From Sclerodactyla briareus (lineage: Eukaryota; Echinodermata; Holothuroidea; Dendrochirotida; Sclerodactylidae), in assembly GCA_026419785.1 (NCBI GenBank), contig JAODTK010004721.1, forward strand, positions 186,001 to 250,000: a stretch of 64,000 nucleotides of DNA. The letters are read 5' to 3'. Made by a program: the position numbers and the translations under genes. A model generated the notes under the pieces. It saw only the letters and a program-made list of their open reading frames with translations, had not been told where the DNA came from and did not search any database. Positions 24,425 to 35,988 of the stretch are shown piece after piece (the stretch's first letter is position 1; the number at the start of each line of letters is the position of its first letter).

Positions 24425-24720
24425 AACCGGTATGAGTGTGGATGGACATCAGTGATATCTCGCTTTCTCTTCTAGTGTTGAGAGTTTAACGAGGCCGAGT
24501 ATATTCCCGTGTACCTAGTATGAGTGAAAAATGACACGTGATATCTCGCCTTCTCCTTCTAGTGTTCAGATGTTTAAGTGTCAAGATGTTTATCGAGGCA
24601 GAGTTAATTATGTTCTGCTATCGGTATGAGTGGAGATATACCAGTGATGTCTAGCCTTATCTTCTAGTGTCCGTTGTTTATCAAGATGCAGAGTTAATTA
24701 TTTCTCAGATAGTATTCTAC
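24425..24720 (+). repeat. tandem repeat, about 100 bp units, three copies
   Basis: Three copies contain GTGATATCTCGCTTTCTCTT-type, CTAGTGTT, and TTTAACGAGGC(C/A)GAGT blocks (starting at about 24,430, 24,520 and 24,630). A fourth related block is at 39,648-39,692 (CTCGCCTTCTCTTC...TTAACGAGGCAG), so the unit is also dispersed. Confidence 0.75.
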
Positions 24721-24911
24721 TTTCATTCGAAGGTACATAAAACATGTAGCGTCGCGTTGATATGTCACAAATCTCGTCAGCCATCAAATCAATGCAATAT
24801 TGGACCCTTGAATTGACACCATTATATAAAATAGGCAATCAAATGTAAGCATGCCTGAGATCCAGCCTTCTCAACAAAAACCAACAAACATTCTCTACTG
24901 ATTAAAATTAC

Positions 24912-25178
24912 CGAAATCCGCCTTCTATGTCAGCCTCAAAATTCTCTGCCCCCTCCTCCTCCTACCACGGTCTGAAGATAATGACATGAACAGGGCCAGC
25001 AGGACAATCTTCAGGAGGCTGAGAGGAAGAAGATGCTTAATGGTGGAACGATCAGGGAAACAAGCCAGTCAAGGCTCTCTGCAGCCCGTACTTGAGACCA
25101 TAAAGCATGGTCACGTAGGTGACCCCAGGAAGGTCACTACAGCAACAGCCAGCCGGTATACAAAGAAGGAGCAGAAAC
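24912..25178 (-). CDS. PKD1L: PKD1L exon: transmembrane helices 2-3 and acidic linker
   Basis: Acceptor CTCTCCATATAG opens F-C-S-F-F-V-Y-R-L-A-V-A-V-V-T-F, a hydrophobic helix. After frame changes near 25,105, 25,068 and 25,025 come T-Y-V-T-M-L-Y-G-L-K-Y-G-L, D-W-L-V-S-L-I-V-P-P-L and S-L-L-K-I-V-L-L-A-L-F-M. The ...T-M-L-Y-x-L-K-Y-G... and L-K-I/V-V-L-L-A-L-F signatures are typical of polycystin-1 members between the PLAT region and the channel module. After a fourth change the exon ends in an acidic segment (E-E-G-A-E-N-F-E-A-D-I-E) and a GTAATT donor in phase 2. The next exon supplies one base, as required. Confidence 0.9.
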
Positions 25179-25439
25179 CTATATGGAGAGAGTTGTATTT
25201 GACAGGTCGCGATACAGCAGCAGTCAGCTGACGTGATAAACAAGTTTCAATTGTAAAGTTGTTCTACTTTCTCGTAAATATGTGTTTACAGAACAGCATC
25301 ATAATGAAAAATAAATCGGCTTAACATAGTGTAATTATACTAATAAACAAAAATTAGAGGAACCAGAAATAAGCAAATACTTTTAGTCTGGTGGCCTCCG
25401 TTCGTACATGGTATAAAGCACATACAAATGCTTCACTTA

Positions 25440-25500
25440 AAACAACACCCTCATGCATACACAGATGTACACACTACACACTACACACACACACGCGACC
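25440..25500 (+). repeat. CA-rich tract
   Basis: ACACAC and ACTACAC units of about 60 bp, with no other signal. Confidence 0.6.
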
Positions 25501-25734
25501 TGTATACCAATTCATGTTTGGGCATGCGAGAGGAAGACGAAACAATAACACGGAAGACACGTAAATGATTGACGAGGTTCTGGTGTGGTCATGGCAGGAA
25601 TATGATCAATAAATAGAGTCAGTTGTGGAGATTTACTGCTGCGGAAGGTGATATATTGAAATTCTACAAAAGGACTCCTGTACTACGGATTGGGAGGAAT
25701 GGCGGAATGCCACGAACAGTCCATAATAAATTAA

Positions 25735-25870
25735 AAGCCAGAAGCTCAGCGATTCCTCAACTATCTCACCTCTGATGCCTTCCTGACCCAGAACAATAGG
25801 GACCATGTACTCATATGGGGACGTCCACAGACCAAGGTGAGTCAGGTTGAGTTTTTCACTAAGGTTGAGG
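25735..25870 (+). repeat. internally deleted R1 copy
   Basis: Left-end block AAGCCAGAAGCTCAGCGATT is joined directly to CAGAACAATAGGGACCATGT and a TGGGGACGTCCACAGACCAAG block, so most of the left half is missing. Confidence 0.65.
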
Positions 25871-26639
25871 TTGAGATTTTCATAAAAATTTCCATTCCTC
25901 AAATTGCCAAATGTTTATTTTACACATGTTATCATTCTCGATAAAAAAAAATTACCCCCAAACCCATCACCAAAAAAAAGGTTAAAAGGGGTTTTTCTGC
26001 TTCTGCGTCGCACTCTTTTGGGTATCAACACGAATATGTTCAGTGAGCATCAGGCAGCATTAGTAACTGTGTGTGGGCAGGGTGGCCTTAAACACTTCAG
26101 AACTGGTGCTCTCCTTAACCGTGGATGAGTAATTATTCCAGTATGTAATAGTTAGGGATAAAAACTGTACTGAAGTTGATATTTATGGGGGATTTGGGTG
26201 TAGCGGCCGCCTATCAAGTCTGGGTCATTTGGAACTGCCACCATGCCATTGATACCTTGATAGTAGAGTGCAAGCCTGGCTTTTCTCCTACTTCAGGGAC
26301 AGTGGTTAGGAGGTATAGGCAAGCTCACGCACTTCTGGGGCAACACGCAGATTTCTATCAGAAAGCCAATAGTTCTGCTTGCCTTTGAGCAATTACTGTC
26401 AATGTGAGTACAGAAGAGAGTTTCCTTCAGGAGGACATCGAGATAGTGTGGTGAGACAACACAATCCAAGAGATGATTAAAAGATGGAATGGAAAATTGG
26501 GATTTAGCTCCACTACGCTTGATCGACATCATTATAGCATTTAGATGGATTAAAGCCATATTCCATGCCTTTACCCAGGACTCAGCGATACATGCATGTT
26601 TAGCCACGGCAAAGGCCAATTCACTCATTTGACAATCAC

Positions 26640-27140
26640 CAGACGGATCTGAAAACTATCGAGTCCTTGTACTCCGCGTCTGAAAGTTGCATAAGAAACT
26701 TCCCGCCTGATCAGGCCTTGCATTTTGAATTTCACCTCTGTTGAAACTCGGTTCACTTTTGACTGCCAATAAAACTATAGGGTTCATTTACTCATTATGG
26801 GGAACCACCGACCAAACATGAGCTCGACCCATTTAGGTGAGGGGGGGTGGCAAGTATCCGTGTTCACAGCCTATATTCTGTTTTTCTCTTTTTAATACAT
26901 TTGTACTGTACTCCATTTACGGAACTGTATATGAAATTTCAGTGTGATAGGACCGAACATTTCGGACTTATCGTATCCACAAGGATTGGCAGACTTTGAC
27001 CTTATGTTGACCTCAAAGACCTTTGACCTGACTCAACAGCACTTGAGCATTATGGGGAAACTAACATACCAAATATGAGTTGGTCAGTTATAGTGTGCAC
27101 AATCTATAAATTGTTAAACATTTCCTCGCTGGAAATTCAG
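26640..27140 (+). repeat. R1 repeat copy
   Basis: Alternating R1 type A and B half-units: TTGTACTCC...TGATCAGGCC, AACTATAGGGTTCATTTACT, CATGAGCTCGACCCATTTAGG, then TGTACTCCATTTACGG and GACCTTTGACCTGACTCAAC. Ends near a CACAATCTATAAATTG segment. Confidence 0.7.
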
Positions 27141-27149
27141 GAGGTAGTC

Positions 27150-27950
27150 ATGGGGTAAGTTCAAGCGAAACGTTGCCGGTTTTCCGTGCGGAGGAAGGGG
27201 CATGAGCCGTACAGGGATGTGCTTGATGTCAGGACTTGTAGTTGTCCTAGGAGTAAGGAAGGTAGCGTATGGCTGTGGCGTAGGGAACTTTAGAGTTAGA
27301 GGAGTTATTGTCAGGTATGTAGAGTTAGAGGATCGATGTCAGGTAATAGATCGTTAATTAGTAGGGGTGAAGTCGAAGAGAAATCGCATCTTTTTACCTG
27401 GTGCTAGGGTATAGGACGTCAGTCAGGGGTTGATAGGATCGCTGAGGACGAGGAGGTAGTGGTGTGGGTAGGGGACTAATAACCTCAGGAGTGATTCACA
27501 GGAAGTTCTGAGATCCAGATAAGAGAGCTGGAGTCGACGAGGTCGGAAATCGCGATTTGCGGTATTCTTCACCAGTTTGACGGTCGAGTGAACGACACGA
27601 CGACACGACGATAGTCTGAACACATGGTTAGAAATGGAGTGCTGCGACAAGAGAATGTCCAGTTTGTGGAGTTTCGTGTTTTGAGAGGAGGAGATATCTT
27701 TCCTAAGGATGGGCTCAGCTTAATGGTGCTGATTCTTCGTTCTTGTTTTTTGTAGGTGAGAGGGCTGTTATTAAACCCGAACGGGGGCGGAGGGTCGGAA
27801 GGGGAGGTTGTCACAGCTGACAGGGTTTTTATCAGTCGTTATCAAGCGATGGGCGAGGTGGCACCAATTCAAACAATAGTCATATTACGCGCAATGACTG
27901 TCTTTTTCTGTGCTAATGTTCAAATGTATTAGGAATGGGTCTCAGGAGTT
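27150..27950 (+). other. GA-rich sequence upstream of a LINE; possible LINE 5' part
   Basis: Purine-rich sequence with repeated TTAGAG, GTCAGG and GAGGA words and no recognisable protein. It lies immediately upstream and in the orientation of the LINE remnant at 27,950-29,640, so it may be that element's 5' UTR or a decayed first open frame. Confidence 0.3.
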
Positions 27951-29640
27951 CCAGCTTTTGGTCCAGGAGCGCAATCCTGAATTAGTTGGGATTCAGACTT
28001 CGGGCTGCATTTTCTTCAGCTAAGTTCACATTCCGGGATATATTGTATATAGGCAAGATCATCCAGATACTCATTAGTGGTAGAGTTCTGTTGTATGGCC
28101 GGAATGTCATGTCTGACTTGATTGGCATCGCGAAAGAATATATCTGCGGAGTGGTCTATTCTGTGTGGTTATATAGTCCGTGCAACTCAAGTTGAGGTAT
28201 TCCTAGTTCTTTGGAAGATTGAGTTGATTATCGTTCTCCTAAGGGCTCCGATGGCAACAACTCGCTTTTTCCGATATGCTAAACAAAGTTTTGGCAAGAA
28301 CACGACTATAATAGATGATATCATACCAATAGTGGCAAGTCACAATCCGACATCTTCAATGGGTACCCAGGACGTTCTTTTCCAGGCGTGTACGTTTCTC
28401 TATCAGGAAACAACTATCTGGAATTATTCGTGAGTAGTAATTCTGATTCAATGAATAATGTAGAGAGTATCATTAGGTTTGATGCAAGTGATCACGATGT
28501 TGCAGCTTTTGATGTGTATTGTTTCCGTCAATATTCTACAGAGTTTAGAATCTTGCTTGCAGTGAGCGGATTTGGATGTAATTGATAGGTTCCTGCAGAG
28601 TAAACATATTAGCCTAAATTTGTTAATGGTTAAGATGCTGTTGACGCATGGATTGTTCTTCTTGAGAAAGTGTGTACGCCTGATTTTGGTTGAGGAGAAA
28701 CGTAGAACTTAAGAACAGTGAAGTTATGGTCCAGACGGAGTGCTGACTAATGTTTGTTCCGTTAGCATTCATTTTCGATAAACTCTAGAAGAAGGTGTAG
28801 GTCCCGGGATGGAGGAAGTTAAGGGTTAAGTTATTTTCAAGAAAGGCAATCGTTCTCATTTTTGTAATATCAGCGCGTGAGTCTTACCAGAGGATTTGCA
28901 AAGTGATTGAATCAATCATTAGGGACTCTTCGGTCAATTATTTCAATGAGTATATTCTGATACGTGAGTCTCAACATGGCTCCAGAATCGTTCGTGCTGA
29001 CAATTCTACTGGACTTTTTGACGTTACTAGTTCCATTGACAACGGTATTATATTGTTGATGTTATTTCCCTGGACTCTCAGGAAGCTTCCGACTTACTGC
29101 CTCATATTCAATGGATATCACCGGCAATGTCCCGAAGTTGATTCCAGAGTGGCTTCACAACGGGGCGCAGAAAGATGTCATAATTGACGTTTTTCTCCCC
29201 GGCAGAGAGTCATTACCCCAAGGGTTGATTCTTGGTTTATTTACACTTTTGGTTTATACTAACGACCTCGATAATTTTGTGCAATTAGAGTTTGATTTGC
29301 GGATGACACTAAGTGACTTCGATTGTTTTGTTTGTTAACACCGATAAATGTAAAGTGACAAATGTTCTTGTAAACACGAAAAGTCCAGAACGCTTGGACC
29401 GTTCAAGCTGAAATGGCTGCTGTCCTTCTGCCACCTCCTTAGATATTTATGTCATGTTGACCAATGAATACAGGTGAACAGTTGGTGCTGTATTAATAAA
29501 GTTCAGGTTTGCTGGTCTCTTGACTGCCTCTCGGGGAAACAAGCTTATGGATAATGTGATTCCCTGCCTCATCCAAGAGGCAATCATTGTTGTTACATTA
29601 TACTATACGGAAACAATGTGACAAGTGCATTTGTTCAATT
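27950..29640 (+). mobile_element. CR1-like LINE remnant: endonuclease end and reverse transcriptase
   Basis: In shifting plus-strand frames I see the end of an apurinic endonuclease (S-D-S-M-N-N-V-E-S-I-I...S-D-H-D-V-A-A-F-D, 28,440-28,520). Then come reverse-transcriptase segments: F-K-K-G-N-R-S near 28,845; VIESIIRDSSVNYFNEYILI (28,904 on); S-Q-H-G-S-R; V-T-S-S-I-D-N-G; and P-Q-G-L-I-L-G...Y-T-N-D-L (29,215-29,270). A N-T-D-K-C-K-V segment follows at about 29,338. The order matches CR1/L2 LINEs. Frames break often and the FADD box is not intact. It is antisense to PKD1L and lies just past the donor of the 30,961 exon. Confidence 0.8.
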
Positions 29641-29653
29641 TCAGGTTAACTAA

Positions 29654-30961
29654 CTCCCTTTCTTACTCTTTCTCTTCCTTACTCGAGCAGAGAATCTCCT
29701 GAGCCACCAGTTGCTGTCCTCCTCAGTGAGAATACCTGCCCCTCCAGACTTCCGATGGAGGTGCCGTACGAGCTGCTGGTGGGCGTGGCCACAGATATCG
29801 CTGTCAGGACTAAGCTCGAGCTTCATACAGGGCCCTCTTGTATTCCTTCCCTGATGGAAGCAGACTGGCTCATGCACTCCAGCTCCGCTACCATGTCCAT
29901 CAGCCGGGTGTAAAGTAGCTGATTGTATCCTATTCTTAGGTGGCCATCGCCGCTGTTTCTCTTACCACCGATTTCCTTAGGGACTGTCATAGATGGAACA
30001 TCACAACTTTCCATGGCACCATCTATTACTTCGTGGACCGACCAATTTGGGAGGTTCTGAAATGGAGCAAGCTCCTCACGTAATGGTGGCAAAGCTGGGC
30101 CGAGGTACACTAATATGGAATCAACGGACATTGTTGAGTCTCTGTTCTGTGATGATCTTCCAGGAAATCTTGTGAATTCGTGTTCTTCATCTCCTCCCTG
30201 CCGAATTCTGACCCAACTGCGGGCCAGATACCATTTTCCTGGGTAGGACTAGACGAATCTTCCCTAGAGACTACGCGTTGATTGTCTCCTTTGGATTGGT
30301 TCAAATCCGGCATGGACACTAACCCACTTTTCCATCTCTCCGGCATTGACCTCATTCAAATGTTCATCAGATAATTTGGGCTGTTCACAATGGACCCATC
30401 GCTGCCTCCCTGATATGATGTTGATTGTCCGCTGATAGAATTTTACCGGAGGTTATGGAGCATCCTTTAAGCTGGTGGAATCTGTCAGCAATATTTCTGG
30501 ATTGCGGAGGTTGAGCATAGCGGAAGATGGATACGATTATTAGGTTGATTGGAAAGGCGATAATGGCACTCTCTATGCCAATGATGATTTCTTTTATTGT
30601 AATGCGGATTGCACCAAAATCAAGCACCTGGTCTGAAGGGTCTGTAGGAATCCCATAGAACATAATATTCGTCATCATCGCAGTCATCAGCAGAGAGAAA
30701 CAGCAAGAGACACGTTGAAGGCGGGTGAAGGAACTTCGTGGAGGGCGAGTCAGGACAGAGAACCAGAGGTGCCCATCCTGGAAGTCCTCGGAAGTCTTAG
30801 TGGAGAAAAGGTTTCCTATGCTTCGGAGATTATCCTCTGTAGCCACGTTGAAAGAACGGTCAATCCTACCATCGTCCATGTCTGACGCGAGCCACGAGTT
30901 GCAAAGGAAGGGAAAGCTGGTATCCTTTTGCAGGTCATGGATCTGTATACGACTAACAAAC
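29654..30961 (-). CDS. PKD1L: PKD1L large exon: second half of PLAT domain, next transmembrane segment, cytoplasmic loop
   Basis: A long pyrimidine tract and TTTTCCAG precede F-V-S-R-I-Q-I-H-D-L, the last strands of a PLAT/LH2 domain. Next come S-W-L-A-S-D-M-D-D-G-R-I-D-R-S-F and HLWFSVLTRPPRSSFTRLQR, the strongest polycystin-1-like signature in the window. A membrane helix follows (C-C-F-S-L-L-M-T-A-M-M-T-N-I-M-F-Y-G), then E-I-I-I-G-I-E-S-A-I-I-A-F-P-I-N-L. The frame is intact to about 30,480. Below that a low-complexity cytoplasmic loop continues through at least four frame changes to D-S-N-W-W-L-R-R-F-S and K-R-K-S-K-K, the usual basic end just before the next helix. The donor is uncertain among GTTAGT at 29,653 and GTAAGA/GTAAGG a little upstream. 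Confidence 0.93.
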
Positions 30962-31261
30962 CTGGAAAATAGAGAAAGAAAGAAAAATTTTGTTGTACAT
31001 GTAATACCTCGCATGGTGTTATCGATCAAATAATACATAGCATTTTTACTAATACTCCGCACATATTCTGTTTTTATGTTATTTTCGAGTAACGGAAGGC
31101 TTTCGCAAGATTAGTAAAAATTTGCGGTAGAACAGAGGTGACTATAGTCACCAGAGCCAGAGTGGTGTCCCATAACCAGAGGTGTCCCATATCCTCGTCC
31201 CTCGTCTTCGAATACGTTGCAATACAGTGGATGAAAGGGTGTCCGATATGGGTAGGGCATT

Positions 31262-31287
31262 AATTTATCTATCTATCTATCTATCTA

Positions 31288-31334
<47 letters not shown>

Positions 31335-31378
31335 CTATCTATCTATCTATCTTCTATCTATCTATCTATCTATTGCGT
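31262..31378 (+). repeat. (TCTA)n microsatellite
   Basis: About 115 bp of TCTA/ATCT units with a few single-base interruptions (TCTTC). It lies in the 9.8 kb PKD1L intron. Confidence 0.98.
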
Positions 31379-31914
31379 CCACTTTTCTAATGTTTAGACG
31401 ATTGTGTTTTTTACCTGGCATACGAGTATTAAAACCTTGGTGTTTTAACATAGGTAGCAGTGTGTAAACCCTCACATCGTCTGATGAGATTGTGAATCTT
31501 GCTTCATATTGTGAAGCGGCCAAAACGTCATTTCTCAGCGTTGTAATTGGTAACTGTATTAACGCCCGCAGATATATACGTGGGCCTTGTGGAGTTCGGC
31601 CTTAAATAAATTTCGCCTGTTGCATCGCAGCGTGGTGGCAGGTACGGCTGTATGAGACGACATACTAGTTGCGAACAGGTTGCATAATAAGGAGCTAAAT
31701 TACGCGATAGTCATAACCTCGAGTGTCTTTCCATACTACCGTAGGAAAACCTTTTACAGTCTAACAAGACTCGATGTCGGGGTTATATACCCATGGATTG
31801 AGGTGGAGTGGATTAGTTATAGATATGAACGTGCGATGGTGCCTGGATCGCAAGTGAGTCATCGAGTTCTTGACCAAGACTAAGTCCACTTTTGCCTTCT
31901 TTTAGCCCGGTCTT

Positions 31915-32965
31915 CGACAGATGTTGACCAAACTTGGATACAATGTTCATCGACCACTTGGGGCAGCTTTGGCCATAGGCTATTGCCATAGTGTGCAATG
32001 TATCTCCTCCACAAAGTGCATTATATTTCCGAAATCTTGTCGTAATGTTCCTTGGGTGGTGCTACTTCCACTTGTTCACATATTCTTTTTATGCAACGTC
32101 ATATAGTGCCATTGGGGTTTAAACGGTAGAATCTAGTGGACAAAATGTATTATAGGCCGCAAAACAGTCACTCTTTGATGGATGTTGACTGAACTTGAAA
32201 AAAATGCTCATTGACTCTTAAGACATCTGTTACAATGTGAATGTCACGGTCACAGGTCATTAAAGAGGCACAATAAGCCATTGCATGGAATTGCTTCCTA
32301 ACCCCAAATTGTTCATTATCTAATGGATGTTTAGCAAACTTGAACACGATGTTCATTGACCACTGGGACATCTTTAATCTCAAGAAGGTCGATGTCAAAT
32401 GTCACTTAAAAGGACACAATAGGCCATCGTTTACAAAATTACCAAATATATCTCCTCCTACAAACATCAGATTTTCTAGAAATGATGACATATTGCTCCC
32501 TTCAGTTCTGATGCAATGCCATATAATGCCATCGAGGTTGAAACAGTTAAATTGAGGAAAGATGTATTATAGACCGCCAAACAGTCATTTTTCGATGGAT
32601 GTTGACAAAACTTGGGCTCAACACATGCATTAATCCCTGGGTCATCTTGCCCATGGGAAGGTCATTGCCCAAAGGTTATCAGGTCATTGTATGAGCACAA
32701 GTAGGCCATTGCTGAATAACCATTTTGGCCACCAATTAGACATTCTTTGTTGGATGTTACCCAAACTTGGGTACATTGTTGTTTATTCAATATTGGGACA
32801 ACTTTGGCCACAGGCTAATGGCAACGGTCATTGAAGAGGCACAAAGGCCATTGTGAGACATTCTCTATTTTGGCTCACAATTTAATTTGGATTAATTGTT
32901 CAGTGACTACTGTGAGATCTTTGGCCATGTAATGGACAATGTCAAAGGTCAGTAAAAGAGAGGGC
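31915..32965 (+). repeat. degenerate tandem repeat with GGATGTTGACCAAACTTGG core
   Basis: The core recurs near 31,920, 32,178, 32,325, 32,595 and 32,751, roughly 140-270 bp apart. Each copy is followed by variants of ATTGACCACTGGGACATCTT, GGTCA..GGTCATT and GGCACAATAGGCCATTG. The copies are strongly diverged. Confidence 0.75.
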
Positions 32966-32999
32966 GTATGGGGGGTATGAGGGTGGCCCCCAACTTGTA

Positions 33000-33500
33000 A
33001 AAATTTTCCGTTGACAGGGAAAAGAAAAAAGGAACGTGAAAGTTCCATTTCGCAGGGCCAAAAGAAATCACATTGAGTTACGCCTATACCCCCTCCTTTT
33101 TGCAGGGCAGAAATATTTGCGCACCAGTAGGGGGCTGGTTTTACATACGTTATATACCTCCACCCCTATCCTTGTCACGGCGGCTACCGTGGCAAGCCGA
33201 CAATAAGCCGGCATTTGTTAACCAAACTTGCACGGACATGGACTGTTGGAATATCGTGGGGTTAACTGCTTCACACGTTCACCTGTTTTTGATGAGAGAA
33301 AGAAAAACAAAACCGGAAACGAACAATGCCAAAAGTATGAAACATTTAAATCAGCCTTAATGTGAATTGCCCCTCAACATCAAAAACTAATTGGATGTTC
33401 TTGAAATGGTGTGTGATAGTGGTTTTTTTTTGATGGTTTCAAATATTTTAATAAGAGGTAGAAGATTTTTGAGGCCTGACAGGCTCATTTAACAAAAAAC
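33000..33500. other. no recognisable feature
   Basis: Unassigned intronic sequence with a short T run at 33,422. The open frame at 33,073-33,360 shows no domain. Confidence 0.4.
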
Positions 33501-33514
33501 TCTGCATGGGTTCC

Positions 33515-35760
33515 TTGCAATGTGTGGTTTGAGCTACAACGCCATTGGTGCTCTTGTTTCCAGGTACCAACGTGTTTCCCGTAGCGGGCACCATCGTTTG
33601 TCTTCACGGATCGACAAGGAGACAGCATCGATCCTTGGAAAGTATATCTGGCTAGGCATGGAAGTAACTGATTGGTTTCTACTAGGGAATGACGGGGGCT
33701 GAAAGAGCCGGATGCCGTGTCGTTACGAATGGAAGCTGCCTGGTGGGCAGTGCATGTTGACAGCTGTGCTGACGAGACGATGCGGCAGCCACGAGGAAGA
33801 CTGTCCTGTTACAATCACGGGATAAACAAAACAACCGTTTTAGGTCCGGCCACTGCCGGATTTTGGTCCGCCGAGCCTGAGGTCAGTAGACGCCTTAGAC
33901 TGGCATATGGATTCATGAAATCACTGGATAGTGGTGTCTGGCGGTCGCGCTATCTGAGCAAAAGGGACCAATCCCCGTGTTTTCAGGTCGTTGCGGCTCC
34001 AGAACTTGCTATATCCGTGAAGCCCCCTGGACACTCCTGCTGGCTGAGACGCGTTGGATTCCTTTTTTACTATCTCATTCGTCGCATCCTCGGTCACCGA
34101 TGGTAGGATCACGTATCTTATGCCAGGGTTCTCGGGAGGCGGGGATTGTGAAGGTAGCTTGCTGATTCGCCATTACCAACTGCGAATGCTTTTGGCATTG
34201 ACGCTGCGTTCCCCAGACGATCCTGCCCACCGCTTCCTGTGACGGGCATCGCGGGGCTGACTCGCCGGGACACGCCGTAGATCGTGGTTGGCGCAGCTTT
34301 GTGCGTACCTGTGCGGGAGTTGTTGGGTCGGGCCAGTCCCAGGTCCTATTCTCTTGGCCCGGAGGACGCCGGGCGAATGGGAGCGGCGGGTGGACGCGGC
34401 TAGGTGCCTTCCAGGCATTGGCTCCCATGGGGGAATGAGTGAGCTTCCAGCGCGAAATGCTGCCAAGCTGATATTCCCGCCGCAGGAAACTTTTGACTGT
34501 AGGCGTTTGAAAAGATGTCCAGGTCGGAAATATATGGTTGCCAATGTGGTTTCAGTCGCTCATCTGAGAGATCGAGACCGCTAAGTCGGGAGTTGCTGGT
34601 CCTCCTCCACGCAGTAGGACAGCTCAGTTGGCCTTCATGGTGGGTTTGCTGGCAGGATGGTGGAAACCTGGTTGACCTGGCTGAGTGGAAGGCAACGTTA
34701 GCAAAGGCTCTCCCAGGAAGGAGGTTCGATTTTGTAGGCTTTGGGATGGGATTGGTTCTCCTGTAGAAGTTGACAACCTCACGTTCGCCTCTGTTTGCGA
34801 AGAGACACTTGAAGAACGTGGACCGGAAGACGGTTGCCGCCCGGTTGGTCCGAGAGACACCACAGGTATGGGTCGAGACTGACCTCGCGTCCAGCTGGAC
34901 TTGAGACTACCCCAATCTGGGTGGGGCAGCGGAGCTGATTCCGAGCTGGTCGCACTCAGGGGAGGTCTCAGGACTTCCAAGTAGGGGACTCCATCTTTGG
35001 CGTAATGTATGCCACGGCGATGTGATGTCTGATTGGACCGTCCATTGGAGTAGCCGAGAAGGCTCTCCCGTCAGTAGTTGATCGCTCGGATTACCGCTCC
35101 GTCTCGAAAAGGTTGATGTACTGCCTCGCCTTCGTGTGCGTTCAGGCCCCGGGCGTAGGATCCCACAATCCCAAAAGCAGGAAATTTGTGGTGATCACAA
35201 GTCCTCGGGCCACCGTCTTGGAGGGGCCGGACCCCGGCATTGTCTTCACATTGGACAGACCCATTCACCATACCCTAGGACCCTTCCAACACGCCGACCC
35301 GTAACGGCTTGCAGGCTCGGGAATACGGGTCTGGAAACGCAGCCGTGGCGGGTCGACTGGACAGCGCTGTGGCCCAACTTCGCTAATTTGCCAATTTGAA
35401 AGATACTTTGTGCTTCCACCGAAAGTCGTGGCTCAATTGACGCCAGCGACAATGCCCCTCCCCCCACCTGCTAGAAATATTCATCGGCGATCAGGAGTGA
35501 TGAGAGCATTACCACAGGCCCGAGTGAGCTGGCCGGTGAGGCCTTTATGGAAAGACTCCAGCTCAATAGGTGGCGGACGCCTGTCTCCCAGACGGCTGCT
35601 CCCTGGGCTGCTGGGAGCCAAAAAAAGGCTAAGGAGCTATGAAGGGATGATGGCGCTTTCGGCATTGTTTCTTTTATATGCGAACGCCGAATGGGACACC
35701 GTAATTTTGCCTTCAGCCATATTATGTCCTCCCAAATTATCATGCTAATTGAGACTTTGT
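33515..35760. other. GC- and CpG-rich island with overlapping open frames, origin unknown
   Basis: This 2.2 kb block is visibly richer in G+C and CpG than its flanks and carries open frames of 60-130 codons on both strands. None runs through, and no domain is recognisable. A few patches look protein-like on the minus strand (for example S-D-L-D-I-F-S-N-A-Y near 34,520, and S-I-F-Q-I-G-K-L-A-K-L-G near 35,400). Its edges are fairly sharp. It lies in the large PKD1L intron. Candidates are an old retroelement of foreign composition, a processed pseudogene, or a nested gene; I cannot choose among them. Confidence 0.35.
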
Positions 35761-35988
35761 CCCTCAGATATGCGTGCTCTGGATAGTTCGCTTCCTAAAT
35801 ATCGTGATTTTCCATAATTTGTTCCTCAAGTTGCGCGTATCTGTATTAGTGACCTAACTGTATTTTGTCACTTACAACACCTGATGGCTGTATTTGGATT
35901 CCTTATATTCGTTCCTTCCCAGTCAAGATTCGCTCCTGTTTTCTGTAATCGCGTCCCAAGTGACACTGGATATTGCGTGTGGGTTATT

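Noticed and set aside
26293..26628. Minus-strand frame of 111 codons, considered as a LINE or gene fragment
   Set aside because: I could not match it to reverse-transcriptase boxes or any other family; left unannotated.
29341..29640. Considered as continuation of the LINE's integrated 3' end with a poly-A tail
   Set aside because: Only weak resemblance to the reverse-transcriptase C-terminus and no tail or target duplication visible, so the end point is approximate.
33717..34980. Several 60-130 codon open frames on both strands in the GC-rich island
   Set aside because: High GC lowers stop-codon frequency, so open frames are expected; none shows a domain. Kept as a region of interest, not as genes.
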